From positions 52,857 through 116,856 of the forward strand of contig JADGAZ010000016.1 in NCBI GenBank assembly GCA_015231755.1: 64,000 nucleotides of DNA, written 5' to 3'. Under the pieces are notes generated by a model, which ran no database searches, was not told the DNA's origin, and was given only the letters and a program-made list of their open reading frames with translations. Below, in pieces: positions 1 to 8,341 of this stretch. The translations under genes and the position numbers were made by a program. The stretch comes from Magnetococcales bacterium (GTDB taxonomy: Bacteria > Pseudomonadota > Magnetococcia > Magnetococcales > Magnetaquicoccaceae). Positions within the stretch are counted from its first letter, which is position 1, and the number at the start of each line of letters is the position of its first letter.

Positions 1-1
1 G

Positions 2-277
2 TTGACCCACCACGAGAAATGGAACGGCAGTGGCTATCCGGCCAAACTGTGTGGGGAAGCCATTCCTGTGATGGGACGATTGACGGCCATCGGGGATGTC
101 TTTGATGCCTTGACCTCTGTCCGACCCTATAAAAAAGCTTGGTCCGTGGATGACGCCTTGAACGTGATCTCCCAGTCGGCGGGAGAACAGTTTGATCCGC
201 GACTGGTCACGATCTTTATCGGTTTGAAATCGGAAGTTGTGGAAATTATGCAGCAATATCAAGATGACGTTGTATGA
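2..277 (+). CDS. HD-GYP domain protein, C-terminal fragment
   Basis: This is the last 91 residues of a gene that begins before the window. HHEKWNGSGYP near its beginning is the HD-GYP signature: the second histidine pair followed by the GYP loop. GRLTAIGDVFDALTSVRPYK, right after it, is also conserved in this family of cyclic-di-GMP phosphodiesterases. The family usually degrades c-di-GMP to pGpG or GMP and is often fused to a receiver domain, which cannot be judged here because the N-terminus is missing. The next gene is a receiver/kinase hybrid on the same strand, so both may belong to one signalling locus. The assignment of the domain is firm; activity is inferred. Confidence 0.85.
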   Translation: MTHHEKWNGSGYPAKLCGEAIPVMGRLTAIGDVFDALTSVRPYKKAWSVDDALNVISQSAGEQFDPRLVTIFIGLKSEVVEIMQQYQDDVV

Positions 278-347
278 TGTCGATCGCTTTCATCCCGTTC
301 GTCCGGCAAAAGATGAAACCATTACAGTTGAGGTTGCAATCTTCACC

Positions 348-1490
348 ATGAATCCATCTGACATGCAGGGAACCCTGGAAGGCACCATTCTGCTGGTGGA
401 TGATCAGCCGGAACAAATCGACGTGATCAAATCGTCGTTGGAGGAGTATTTTGTAGTCAAGATCGCCATTCGGGGAAATTTTGTGTTCCCGGCGTGTCGT
501 CGTGGGATCATCGATCTGATCTTATTGGATATCATGATGCCGGGACTCAACGGATACGAAATCTGTCGTCAGTTGAAGAGCAATCCGGAAACCAAAGATA
601 TTCCAGTGATTTTCCTGACCAGCAAAGATGGTCAGGACGATGAGGCCGTTGGCTTGAAGTTTGGCGCGGTGGATTTTATCCGCAAACCCAGCAGTCCGTC
701 TGTGGTATTGGCCAGATGCCGCAATACGATTGCCCATCAACGGGCCAAAGAGAATCTGCGTCGCAAAAACGAGGAACTCCAGCAGGCCCTGAAAGAACTT
801 CAACAGGCCATGAGGATTCGTGAAGATATGGAGCGGATGTCCCGTCATGACCTCAAAGGTCCGCTTTCCACGATCATCGGCTTGCCGGAACTGATTCTGG
901 AAGATTATAATTTGACCGACAAACAGAGAAGATACATCAAGAGAATCGAAAGAAGCGGTTATACTCTGTTGGAGATGATCAACAAATCCCTGGATCTATT
1001 CAAAATGGAAAATGGTACCTATACGTTCAATCCGGAGGAAGTCGATCTTTTGGCCATTTTAGAACGTATCGTGGGTGATCTGGGGCAACATTCTGGTCCG
1101 CTGGGGGTTGATATGGTTATTGAGGGGGAAAAGGATGCGGAACCCCTTGCTTCTTTTATTGTTCTCGGCGAAAAGATGCTTTGTTATCCGCTCTTTTACA
1201 ATGTTTTGTTGAACGCCATCGAGGCTTCTTCTGAGAATGGGCGGATTGTGATTGGTTTGTCTACCACAGGCGATACAGGAACCATCCGGATCACCAATAC
1301 AGGGGAAGTGCCTTTGGAGATCCGGGAACAATTCTTCGACAAATACGTCACTTCGGGCAAAAGCGGTGGCACCGGTCTGGGAACCTATTCCGCTTGGCTG
1401 GCGGCGAAAACCCAGTTGGGTGGGATTGAACTGGATACCAGTCACGCCGGTGAGACCTCGGTGATTGTCACGCTGCCCTGTCCCGGATGA
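348..1490 (+). CDS. Response regulator receiver / sensor histidine kinase hybrid
   Basis: A protein of about 380 residues with an N-terminal receiver domain (acid pair D18-D19, phospho-acceptor D61 in LLDIMMP, T91, K113). A coiled linker rich in Q, K and E (about 130-160) and a histidine-kinase core follow. The H-box is SRHDLKGPLSTI with H167, the N-box is YNVLLNAIEASS and the G-box is GTGLGTYSAW. There is no membrane segment, so it is cytosolic and probably relays a signal from another kinase. The frame is open back to 237, and ATGs at 237 and 264 overlap the upstream gene. I chose 348 because the receiver fold begins right after it, but no strong ribosome site decides. The loop before D61 (GNFVFPACRRG) departs from the usual receiver pattern. 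Confidence 0.85.
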   Translation: MNPSDMQGTLEGTILLVDDQPEQIDVIKSSLEEYFVVKIAIRGNFVFPACRRGIIDLILLDIMMPGLNGYEICRQLKSNPETKDIPVIFLTSKDGQDDEAVGLKFGAVDFIRKPSSPSVVLARCRNTIAHQRAKENLRRKNEELQQALKELQQAMRIREDMERMSRHDLKGPLSTIIGLPELILEDYNLTDKQRRYIKRIERSGYTLLEMINKSLDLFKMENGTYTFNPEEVDLLAILERIVGDLGQHSGPLGVDMVIEGEKDAEPLASFIVLGEKMLCYPLFYNVLLNAIEASSENGRIVIGLSTTGDTGTIRITNTGEVPLEIREQFFDKYVTSGKSGGTGLGTYSAWLAAKTQLGGIELDTSHAGETSVIVTLPCPG

Positions 1491-1530
1491 AAGGGTCCTG
1501 TTTTCCGTGGTCAAGGGGTGATCCAGGGGG

Positions 1531-4500
1531 TTATGCCTTTTCCCGTGGCGCAGTTTTGGGAATGCCCACCCCTTTGACCAGGGCATAGATGGCCGGAATC
1601 ACCACCAGGGTCAAAAGGGTGGAAGAGACCATGCCCCCCACCATGGGGGCGGCGATGCGGCGCATCACCTCCGAACCGGTTCCGGTACTCCACAGGATCG
1701 GCAGCAGACCCGCCATGATTGCCACCACGGTCATCATCTTGGGGCGTACCCGCTCTACCGCCCCTTCCATGATGGCGTGATACAGATCCAGACGTGTAAC
1801 CGGTTCATGCATTTCATGGCGTTTTTCCAACGCCTCCTTCCAGGCGTGATCCAGATAGATCAACATCACCACTCCGGTTTCCGCCGCGACCCCCGCCAGG
1901 GCGATGAAGCCCACCGCCACCGCCACGCTCATGTTGAAGTGCAGATGATCCATCAGCCAGATCCCCCCCACCAGGGCGAAGGGCAGGGAGAGCATGACGA
2001 TCAGGGTTTCGGCGATGCGACCGAAATTCAGATACAGCAACAAGAAAATCAGGAAGATAGTCAAAGGCACCACAATCTTGAGCCGCTCCTTGGCCCGTTC
2101 CATGTACTCGAACTGCCCGCTCCATTGCAAGAAAGTGCCGGGTGGCATCTGCACCGCCGTGCGTACCGCCTGCTGGGCGTCGGCCACGTAACCGCCGATG
2201 TCCCGATCCCGAATGTCGATGTAAATGTAAACCGACAGCAGGGCGTTTTCGGTGCGGATGGCTGCCGGTCCTTTTTCCAGGCGCACCGAGGCCAATTGTC
2301 CCAATGGAATGGTGGCCCCGTTTTCCGCCTGCACCAGCACCCGTTGGGCAATGGATTCCGGATCGGAACGGAAATCCCGGGGATAGCGCACGTTGACCGT
2401 GAACCGTTCCCGGCCTTCCACGGTGGTGGTGACACTCTCCCCACCCAGAGCGGTGAGAATGGTCTCTTGCAGATCGCCGATGGTCAAGCCGTAACGGGAG
2501 ATGGCATCCCGGTCCGGATCGATGGTCAGATAGAAGCCTCCCCCGACCCGTTCCGCATAGGCGCTGGTGGTGCCCGGCACCCCCTTGACCACGGTTTCGA
2601 TTTGTTGGGCCAAAGGTTCCAACTCTTCGAGGGTCTTGCCGAACACCTTGATGCCGATGGGGGTGCGGATGCCGGTGGAAAGCATGTCGATGCGGGCCTT
2701 CAGGGGCATGGTCCAGGCATTGCTGATGCCGGGCATCTGCAATGCCTCATCCATTTCCGCGATCAGTTTGTCCAGAGTCATGTCCGGTCGCCATTCGTTT
2801 TCCGGCTTGAGATTGATCACGGTCTCGAACATCTCCGTGGGGGCTGGATCCGTGGCTGTGGCGGCCCGGCCCGCCTTGCCCAGCACCGAGGCCACTTCGG
2901 GGAAACTTTTGATGATCTTGTCCTGGGTTTGCAACAGCTCTTCCGCCTTGGTCATGGAGAGACCCGGCAGGGTGGTGGGCATGTAAAGCAGCGTGCCTTC
3001 GTTCAGGGCGGGCATGAATTCGCTGCCGATCCGTTGGGCCGGTGCGATGGTGATCACCAGGGTGCCGATGGCCAGCAGAATGAAGACGATCTTGAAGCGC
3101 AACACCAGTCGTATGATCGGACGATAGAGCCAGATGAGCAATCGGTTGATGGGATTTTTGTGTTCCGGCAGAATCCGCCCTCGCACGAACAGCAGCATCA
3201 GCACCGGCACCAGGGTGACGGAGAGAAATGCCGCTCCGGCCATGGCAAAGGTCTTGGTATAAGCCAACGGTTTGAACAGTCGTCCTTCCTGATCTTCCAG
3301 GGTGAAGACCGGCAGAAACGATACGGTGATCACCAACAGGCTGAAAAAGAGCGGCGGTCCCACCTCGGCGGCGGCCTCCATCAACACCCGATGGCGGGGT
3401 GCGTCGGGTGGGGCACGTTCCAGGTGTTTGTGGGCGTTTTCGATCATCACGATGGCCGCGTCCACCATGGCGCCCACGGCGATGGCGATTCCCCCCAGGC
3501 TCATGATGTTGGAGGTCATGCCCAAGGCGTTCATTAAGATCATGGCGATCAGCACCCCCACCGGCAGCATCAGAATGGCCACCAGGGCGCTGCGCACATG
3601 CAGCAAAAAGAGGATGCACACCCCGGCCACGATCAGGCTTTCTTCGATCAAGGTGGTCTTGAGGGTCTCCACGGCCCGCAGAATCAGTTCCGAGCGGTCA
3701 TACAGGGCTTCGATGCGTACCCCTTCTCCCAGGCTGTTGGCCACCTCCGCCAGTTTGGCCTTGGTGTTGCGGATCACCGCCAGGGCGTTCTGGCCGAAAC
3801 GCTGCAACACGATGCCGCTGACCACTTCCCCTTCGCCGTTGAGTTCCGCCAGACCCCGGCGTTCATCCGGTCCCAGTTCGACCCGGGCCACGTCCCGCAG
3901 GCGGATCGGGGTGCCCCGTTCTTCTTTGAGGACGATTTTTTCGATATCCTCCACCCCCCGCAGATACCCCTTGCCCCGTACCACATATTCGGTTTCCGCC
4001 ATCTCCACCACCCGTCCTCCCACATCCCGGTTGCTCATGGCGATGGCTTGGGTAACCCGGGAGAGGGAAATCTTGAAGGCCTGCAATTGTTGGGGATCGA
4101 CGATGACTTGATACTGCTGCACAAAACCGCCGACGCTGGCCACTTCCGCCACCCCTTCGGCCTTGGCCAGATGATAACGCAGATACCAGTCCTGAAGGGT
4201 GCGCAGTTCCGCCAGGGTTTTCTCCTTGGCCAGCACCGCATATTGAAACACCCAGCCCACCCCGGTGGCGTCCGGTCCCAGGGTGGGGGTGATGCCGGTG
4301 GGAAGGCGTTTGGCCGCGAAGTTGAGATACTCCAACACCCGGCTGCGGGCCCAGTAGATGTCGGTGCCGTCTTCAAAGATGATGTAGACGAAGGAGACCC
4401 CGAAGAAGGAAAAACCCCGTACCAGCTTGGAACGGGGCACCGAAAGCATGGCGGTGGTCAAAGGATAGGTGACCTGATCCTCCACCACCTGGGGAGCCTG

Positions 4501-4665
4501 TCCGGGGAACTCGGTGTACAGGATCACCTGCACATCCGAAAGGTCCGGAATGGCGTCCAGGGGGATGCGGGAGAGGGCATGGGCGCCGGCTGCCACCAGA
4601 AACAGTGTCCCGAGCAGCACCAGCAGCACATTGCGGCATGACCAGCGGATGAGGGTATCGATCAT
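1531..4665 (-). CDS. cusA: CusA/CzcA-family heavy-metal RND efflux pump, inner-membrane subunit
   Basis: At 1044 residues this is the full length of the heavy-metal efflux RND class. It starts with a membrane helix (MIDTLIRWSCRNVLLVLLG) and the conserved LDAIPDLSDVQV segment. TM4 carries the proton-relay acidic residues in GAMVDAAIVMIENAHK. The periplasmic segment WTMPLKARIDMLSTGIRTP matches the methionine-containing stretch of CusA, the copper(I)/silver(I) subgroup, better than the CzcA zinc/cobalt subgroup. It is the last gene of a three-gene operon (outer-membrane factor, adaptor, pump) with 31 bases after the adaptor stop. Family assignment is secure; Cu/Ag rather than Zn/Co/Cd specificity is inferred from the motif and from the adaptor's metal-binding repeats. 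Confidence 0.95.
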   Translation of the reverse strand: MIDTLIRWSCRNVLLVLLGTLFLVAAGAHALSRIPLDAIPDLSDVQVILYTEFPGQAPQVVEDQVTYPLTTAMLSVPRSKLVRGFSFFGVSFVYIIFEDGTDIYWARSRVLEYLNFAAKRLPTGITPTLGPDATGVGWVFQYAVLAKEKTLAELRTLQDWYLRYHLAKAEGVAEVASVGGFVQQYQVIVDPQQLQAFKISLSRVTQAIAMSNRDVGGRVVEMAETEYVVRGKGYLRGVEDIEKIVLKEERGTPIRLRDVARVELGPDERRGLAELNGEGEVVSGIVLQRFGQNALAVIRNTKAKLAEVANSLGEGVRIEALYDRSELILRAVETLKTTLIEESLIVAGVCILFLLHVRSALVAILMLPVGVLIAMILMNALGMTSNIMSLGGIAIAVGAMVDAAIVMIENAHKHLERAPPDAPRHRVLMEAAAEVGPPLFFSLLVITVSFLPVFTLEDQEGRLFKPLAYTKTFAMAGAAFLSVTLVPVLMLLFVRGRILPEHKNPINRLLIWLYRPIIRLVLRFKIVFILLAIGTLVITIAPAQRIGSEFMPALNEGTLLYMPTTLPGLSMTKAEELLQTQDKIIKSFPEVASVLGKAGRAATATDPAPTEMFETVINLKPENEWRPDMTLDKLIAEMDEALQMPGISNAWTMPLKARIDMLSTGIRTPIGIKVFGKTLEELEPLAQQIETVVKGVPGTTSAYAERVGGGFYLTIDPDRDAISRYGLTIGDLQETILTALGGESVTTTVEGRERFTVNVRYPRDFRSDPESIAQRVLVQAENGATIPLGQLASVRLEKGPAAIRTENALLSVYIYIDIRDRDIGGYVADAQQAVRTAVQMPPGTFLQWSGQFEYMERAKERLKIVVPLTIFLIFLLLYLNFGRIAETLIVMLSLPFALVGGIWLMDHLHFNMSVAVAVGFIALAGVAAETGVVMLIYLDHAWKEALEKRHEMHEPVTRLDLYHAIMEGAVERVRPKMMTVVAIMAGLLPILWSTGTGSEVMRRIAAPMVGGMVSSTLLTLVVIPAIYALVKGVGIPKTAPREKA

Positions 4666-4696
4666 CGTTTCGTTTTTGGAGTTCCCGGTTTGTTGC

Positions 4697-6124
4697 TTAA
4701 TGAGAGAAATGACCCAGCGCGGCCCGCAGATTGGCTTCGGCGTCGATGAGGAAATTGGCCCGCACCACCACCTTTTCCCCTTCCGTCAGCCCTTCCAGGA
4801 TTTCCACATAGCCATTGCCCTTGGCCCCGGCCCGCACCGGTCGCGGTTCGTACAGCCCTTCGCCCCGTTCCACCAGCACCACCTGACGGGAGCCGCTGTC
4901 CAGCAGGGCGGAGTCGGGGATGGAAACCAGGGAGACGTTGCCCGGTGTTTGCAACTGCACGGCGGCGTAGAGGGCGGGACGCAAGGCGCCATCCGGATTG
5001 GCCAGTTCGATGCGCACCTTGATGGTGCGGGTTTCGGTGGTGAGGGTGGGATTCATGAAGGCCACCTTGCCGTGAAAGGTTTTGCCCGGCATGGCGGTCA
5101 GGGTCACTTCGGCTTTTTGTCCCACCTGGACAAATCCCATATCCTGCTCGAACACATCCGCCAGCACCCACACGGTGGACAGATCGGCAATGCGGTAGAG
5201 CATCTCTCCGGGCATGAAACGCATTCCCTGAATGGCGTTCTTCTCCAGGATCACCCCGGAAACCGGAGAGGGGATGGTCAAGGTCCGACTGGCGGCGCGT
5301 TTTTCCCGCAGTCGTTGAATCTGACCTTCGGACAGATCCCAGTTGCGCAGTCGGATCAGGGAGCTTTCCGCCAGATCGGCCGCTGTGCGCCGGGTCTCCG
5401 GATCGGCATCCCGCAGCGTTTCCGTGGCGCGCATCGTGGCCAGATACTCCTGCTGGGCCTGTACCAGGGAGGGGGCGTAGACCTCCATGAGGGGCTGGCC
5501 ACGTCGCACGTTTTGTCCGGTGACATCCGCGTGCAGTGTTTCGATCCAGCCTTCGTATTTCAGATTCACCACATGCAGACGCCGTTCATCCACCGTGACG
5601 GTGCCCACAGCCCGGATGGAACGGGTGACCGGATTCCGGGTGGCGGTTTCGGTTCTGACCCCGAGCTTTTGCACCTTGTCCAGATTGATGCGCACCGCGT
5701 TGGCCGCTTCCGGTGGCGGGGCCTCGTCCGCGTAAACCGGTACATAGTCCATGCCCATGGAGTCTTTTTTGGGGGTGGGTGAGGTGTCGGGCTGTCCCAT
5801 GGGGTTTCGGTAATACAGGATTTTGCGTTCGGCCTTCGGGGCCGGGGTTGTTTCGGGTGGCGGGGCTTCATCGACATAAACCGGTATATAGTCCATGCCC
5901 ATGGAGTCTTTTTTGGGGGTGGGTGAGGTGTCGGGCTGTCCCATGGGGTTGCGGTAATACAGGATCTTGCGCTCGGCTTTGGCAGGGGTGGCCGCTGCGG
6001 GGAGCGGGGAGGCGTGTCCTTCGTGGCCCTCCTGGGCGCCGCTGCGGACCTCGGGGGCGAAGCAGAGCATCCCGATCAACACGGTGGGAATCCAGAGCCG
6101 TTTCAACCCGTTCATGCCGTTCAC
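4697..6124 (-). CDS. cusB: CusB-type periplasmic adaptor with duplicated heavy-metal-binding domain
   Basis: This 475-residue membrane-fusion protein links the RND pump to its outer-membrane channel. It has a signal-like N-terminus, a short histidine-containing stretch (EGHEGHA) and then two nearly identical copies (residues 50-97 and 98-145) of the heavy-metal-binding module containing YYRNPMGQPDTSP and DSMGMDY. The usual barrel-sandwich and beta-barrel regions follow (RAVGTVTVDERR, LYRIADLSTVWVLADVFE). The start overlaps the stop of the upstream outer-membrane factor gene by 4 bases (ATGA), indicating translational coupling. Most CusB proteins carry one such module; two suggest a higher metal capacity at the periplasmic entry. 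An alternative start is Met4. Confidence 0.93.
   Translation of the reverse strand: MNGMNGLKRLWIPTVLIGMLCFAPEVRSGAQEGHEGHASPLPAAATPAKAERKILYYRNPMGQPDTSPTPKKDSMGMDYIPVYVDEAPPPETTPAPKAERKILYYRNPMGQPDTSPTPKKDSMGMDYVPVYADEAPPPEAANAVRINLDKVQKLGVRTETATRNPVTRSIRAVGTVTVDERRLHVVNLKYEGWIETLHADVTGQNVRRGQPLMEVYAPSLVQAQQEYLATMRATETLRDADPETRRTAADLAESSLIRLRNWDLSEGQIQRLREKRAASRTLTIPSPVSGVILEKNAIQGMRFMPGEMLYRIADLSTVWVLADVFEQDMGFVQVGQKAEVTLTAMPGKTFHGKVAFMNPTLTTETRTIKVRIELANPDGALRPALYAAVQLQTPGNVSLVSIPDSALLDSGSRQVVLVERGEGLYEPRPVRAGAKGNGYVEILEGLTEGEKVVVRANFLIDAEANLRAALGHFSH
5690..5977 (-). repeat. 144-bp tandem duplication encoding the metal-binding module of the adaptor
   Basis: Two direct units of 144 bp (about 5834-5977 and 5690-5833) encode 48-residue copies of the heavy-metal-binding module. 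About 42 residues of each are nearly identical, and long stretches are identical at DNA level. The clearest is a segment starting at 5748 and again at 5892. The low divergence between copies suggests recent duplication or ongoing gene conversion. Confidence 0.93.
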
Positions 6125-7392
6125 AAGTCACCTCCGATCAACCGTTCGATCTCCGCCAGTCGTACCTGCTGCTCGAACTGGGCCTTGACCCGTTCGATCT
6201 GGAATTTTTTCAACCGTTGCACCGCGTCCAGCACCGTGGTGGCTTCGGCGATGCCGGCTTCATAACCTTTGAGGGCCGACTGCAAGGCGATGCGTGCCTG
6301 GGGCAGGAGAATTTCCGTGGCGCTTTTTTCCACTTGACGGGCCTCTTCCAGACTGAGCAGTGCCTCCCGCAAGCCGGATTCCAGTTTCAGCCGTGCCAAG
6401 TTCACCCGTTCTCCGGCGGCCTGTTTTTTGGCGAGGGCCTCTTGTTCGGCGCTGGTGCGCCAACCGGTCCGGATCGGCAGATTGAGCCCCACCATGGCCT
6501 CGAACCCATCCTGCATGCCTTCTTCCCGTCGATCCACCAGACCGAACCCCACCTCCACATCCGGCAGCCAGTTCTTGCCCGCCAGACGATTTTCCCCTTC
6601 GGCGCCTTCCAGACGGGCTTGACTCATTTTCAGATCCGGATTGGCCGCCAAGGCCCGTTCCAGCAATTGCGCCGGATCCAGGGCACGGTCCGCAGGCATG
6701 GGACGCAGATGGGGATGTTCCACCAAAGGGGCGTCCGGGGGACGATTCACCAGGGCGTTCAGGCGGGCCCGGATGCGGTGACGCTCTTTTTCCAGCCGGG
6801 TCAGCTCTACGGACAAGGCTCCCCGTTCCGCCTCGGCGGAGGTGGCCTCCAGTTGTTGTCCCGCCCCCTGGGCATAGCGGACCCGGGCGAATTCCACCAG
6901 GGCGCGCATCACCTGGATCAGTTCGCTGGTCTGGTCCATGGACAGATGCACCCGGTGATAATCCGCATAGGCGGTTTTGACCCGCATCATCACTTCGGCC
7001 ACGCGTTCTTCCAGTTGAGCGTTCGCCTCCCGACTGCCCGCCTCGGCAATGGCCCGACGGGTGGCCCGTTTGCCCCAACCGGGTATTTCTTGTTGCACGG
7101 TGTATTTGTAGATTCCGGTCTGACTCGGCCAACCGGCGTCGTTTTTGGAGATTTCGTCGAAGGTGATTTTGAGCTTGGGATCGGGCAGGGCGTCGGATCC
7201 TTGGATGCGCGCCTTGGCGGCATCGTTGTCCAGGGCGGCGGCGGCCAACTCCGGATTTAAGGTTTTGGCCAACTGCAACAACTCTTCGACGCTGGCTCCC
7301 ACGGGTTGGGTGACCGGAGGGGCGGTTGGGGCTCCCCAGGCAGGCCAGGAGGTTGCCAACAACCATAAAAGCGCCAAAGCGCGTGCTTTCAT
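6121..7392 (-). CDS. cusC: TolC-family outer-membrane factor of the Cus efflux system
   Basis: About 423 residues with a cleavable signal peptide (MKARALALLWLLATSWPAWG) and two OEP repeats typical of the TolC/CusC/CzcC family (SVEELLQLAKTLNPEL, EALLSLEEARQVEKSA). It forms the outer-membrane duct for metal leaving through the RND pump. The frame is open to an ATG at 7413, but the ATG at 7392 has GGGAG seven bases upstream and begins the signal peptide, so I prefer it. First gene of the cus operon, divergent from grpE; the 168-base gap must hold both promoters. I saw no clear CusR- or CueR-type operator. Confidence 0.92.
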   Translation of the reverse strand: MKARALALLWLLATSWPAWGAPTAPPVTQPVGASVEELLQLAKTLNPELAAAALDNDAAKARIQGSDALPDPKLKITFDEISKNDAGWPSQTGIYKYTVQQEIPGWGKRATRRAIAEAGSREANAQLEERVAEVMMRVKTAYADYHRVHLSMDQTSELIQVMRALVEFARVRYAQGAGQQLEATSAEAERGALSVELTRLEKERHRIRARLNALVNRPPDAPLVEHPHLRPMPADRALDPAQLLERALAANPDLKMSQARLEGAEGENRLAGKNWLPDVEVGFGLVDRREEGMQDGFEAMVGLNLPIRTGWRTSAEQEALAKKQAAGERVNLARLKLESGLREALLSLEEARQVEKSATEILLPQARIALQSALKGYEAGIAEATTVLDAVQRLKKFQIERVKAQFEQQVRLAEIERLIGGDL

Positions 7393-7480
7393 GAGAACGC
7401 TCCCGGAATCCATGGGCGTGAAGTGTCGTTCAAACGGATTCTATCCATACAAGGCTTTCTTTCATCATAGAGCGAATTGA

Positions 7481-7509
7481 TTGACAGGGAAAGTCTTGGA
7501 GGCTAACAT
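7481..7509 (+). promoter_or_regulatory. Sigma-70-like promoter for grpE
   Basis: A perfect TTGACA at 7481-7486 is followed by a 17-bp spacer and TAACAT at 7504-7509 (4 of 6 matches). It lies about 50 bases upstream of grpE on the same strand. No comparable sigma-32 element precedes grpE, unlike dnaK. Confidence 0.65.
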
Positions 7510-7560
7510 GTTCAGGTTTTTGTGTCGATCACCCGTGCCTTTTTTTGAAACGAGATCAAC

Positions 7561-8229
7561 ATGTCCAGAAAAACAGTCGATGCGGGGGAAGAGACCCCCA
7601 TGACCGGTCAGGAGCCGGATGTCGAGAACAACGCCCCGGAGGAGTCTGTGCCCGTGGAAGACAACGAAGCGCTGGATGACGCGACCCCCATGGAAGGAGA
7701 TGGATTCGACGAGGAACCGGAGGAGAAATCCGAAGGGTATATCTCTCCCATGGAACTGCTGATCCAGGCCCAGGCCAAGGCCGAGGAGTATCGCAACGAT
7801 TATTTGCGCGCTCTGGCCGACATGAAAAATTTGCGGCAACGCACCGAACGGGAGATCCAGCAGGCGCGCCAGTTCGCCATCGAGGCCTTTGCCAAGGATC
7901 TGTTGCAGGTGGCCGACAACCTGGAACGGGCCTTGAGCGCCATTCCCGCCAGCGACGATCCGGTGAGCGTGGCCGTGACCGACGGGGTGCGCATGGTGGC
8001 TTCCGGATTGGAAAATACCTTGAAAAAACATGGTGTCACCCGCATTCAGGCCATGAACGCCCCCTTTGATCCCAATCTTCACCAGGCGGTGATGCAGGTG
8101 GAAGATCCCACCGTGGAACCGGATCGGGTGGTGCGGGAGCTGCAAAGCGGGTATCTGCTCAATCAACGGCTGCTGCGTCCCTCGATGGTCGGGATTTCCC
8201 AGGGCGGAAGCCGGAATGGGAATTCTTGA
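7561..8229 (+). CDS. grpE: GrpE nucleotide exchange factor
   Basis: 222 residues. An acidic, probably disordered N-terminus of about 70 residues precedes the long GrpE helix (AEEYRNDYLRALADMKNLRQ, then REIQQARQFAIEAFAKDLL). The C-terminal beta domain contains FDPNLHQAVMQVEDP and ends near GYLLNQRLLRPSMV. It speeds ADP/ATP exchange on DnaK in the cytosol. It is followed by dnaK and dnaJ on the same strand, the common chaperone cluster. The acidic tail is longer than in E. coli GrpE. Its own sigma-70-like promoter lies upstream. Confident assignment. Confidence 0.97.
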   Translation: MSRKTVDAGEETPMTGQEPDVENNAPEESVPVEDNEALDDATPMEGDGFDEEPEEKSEGYISPMELLIQAQAKAEEYRNDYLRALADMKNLRQRTEREIQQARQFAIEAFAKDLLQVADNLERALSAIPASDDPVSVAVTDGVRMVASGLENTLKKHGVTRIQAMNAPFDPNLHQAVMQVEDPTVEPDRVVRELQSGYLLNQRLLRPSMVGISQGGSRNGNS

Positions 8230-8239
8230 TCCGGATGGT

Positions 8240-8268
8240 CTTGACAAGCCGCGGGGGGATTCCCATAT
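8240..8268 (+). promoter_or_regulatory. Sigma-32 (heat-shock) promoter for dnaK
   Basis: CTTGACA at 8240-8246 is followed by 14 bp and TCCCATAT at 8261-8268. This is very close to the RpoH consensus CTTGAAA-(11-16)-CCCCATNT. It sits in the grpE-dnaK gap, 73 bases before dnaK, so dnaK-dnaJ can be heat-induced independently of grpE. Confidence 0.75.
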
Positions 8269-8341
8269 CAACATCGAATCCCGCATAATACGGGTTCCAC
8301 CAACGATTCGCCAAACGGCATGTGGATGAGGGTATTAGAAC

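Noticed and set aside
1777..3537. A 586-codon open frame on the strand opposite the Cus pump gene
   Set aside because: It mirrors the pump codons in GC-rich DNA, is rich in His/Gln/Gly/Arg and has no domain; a shadow.
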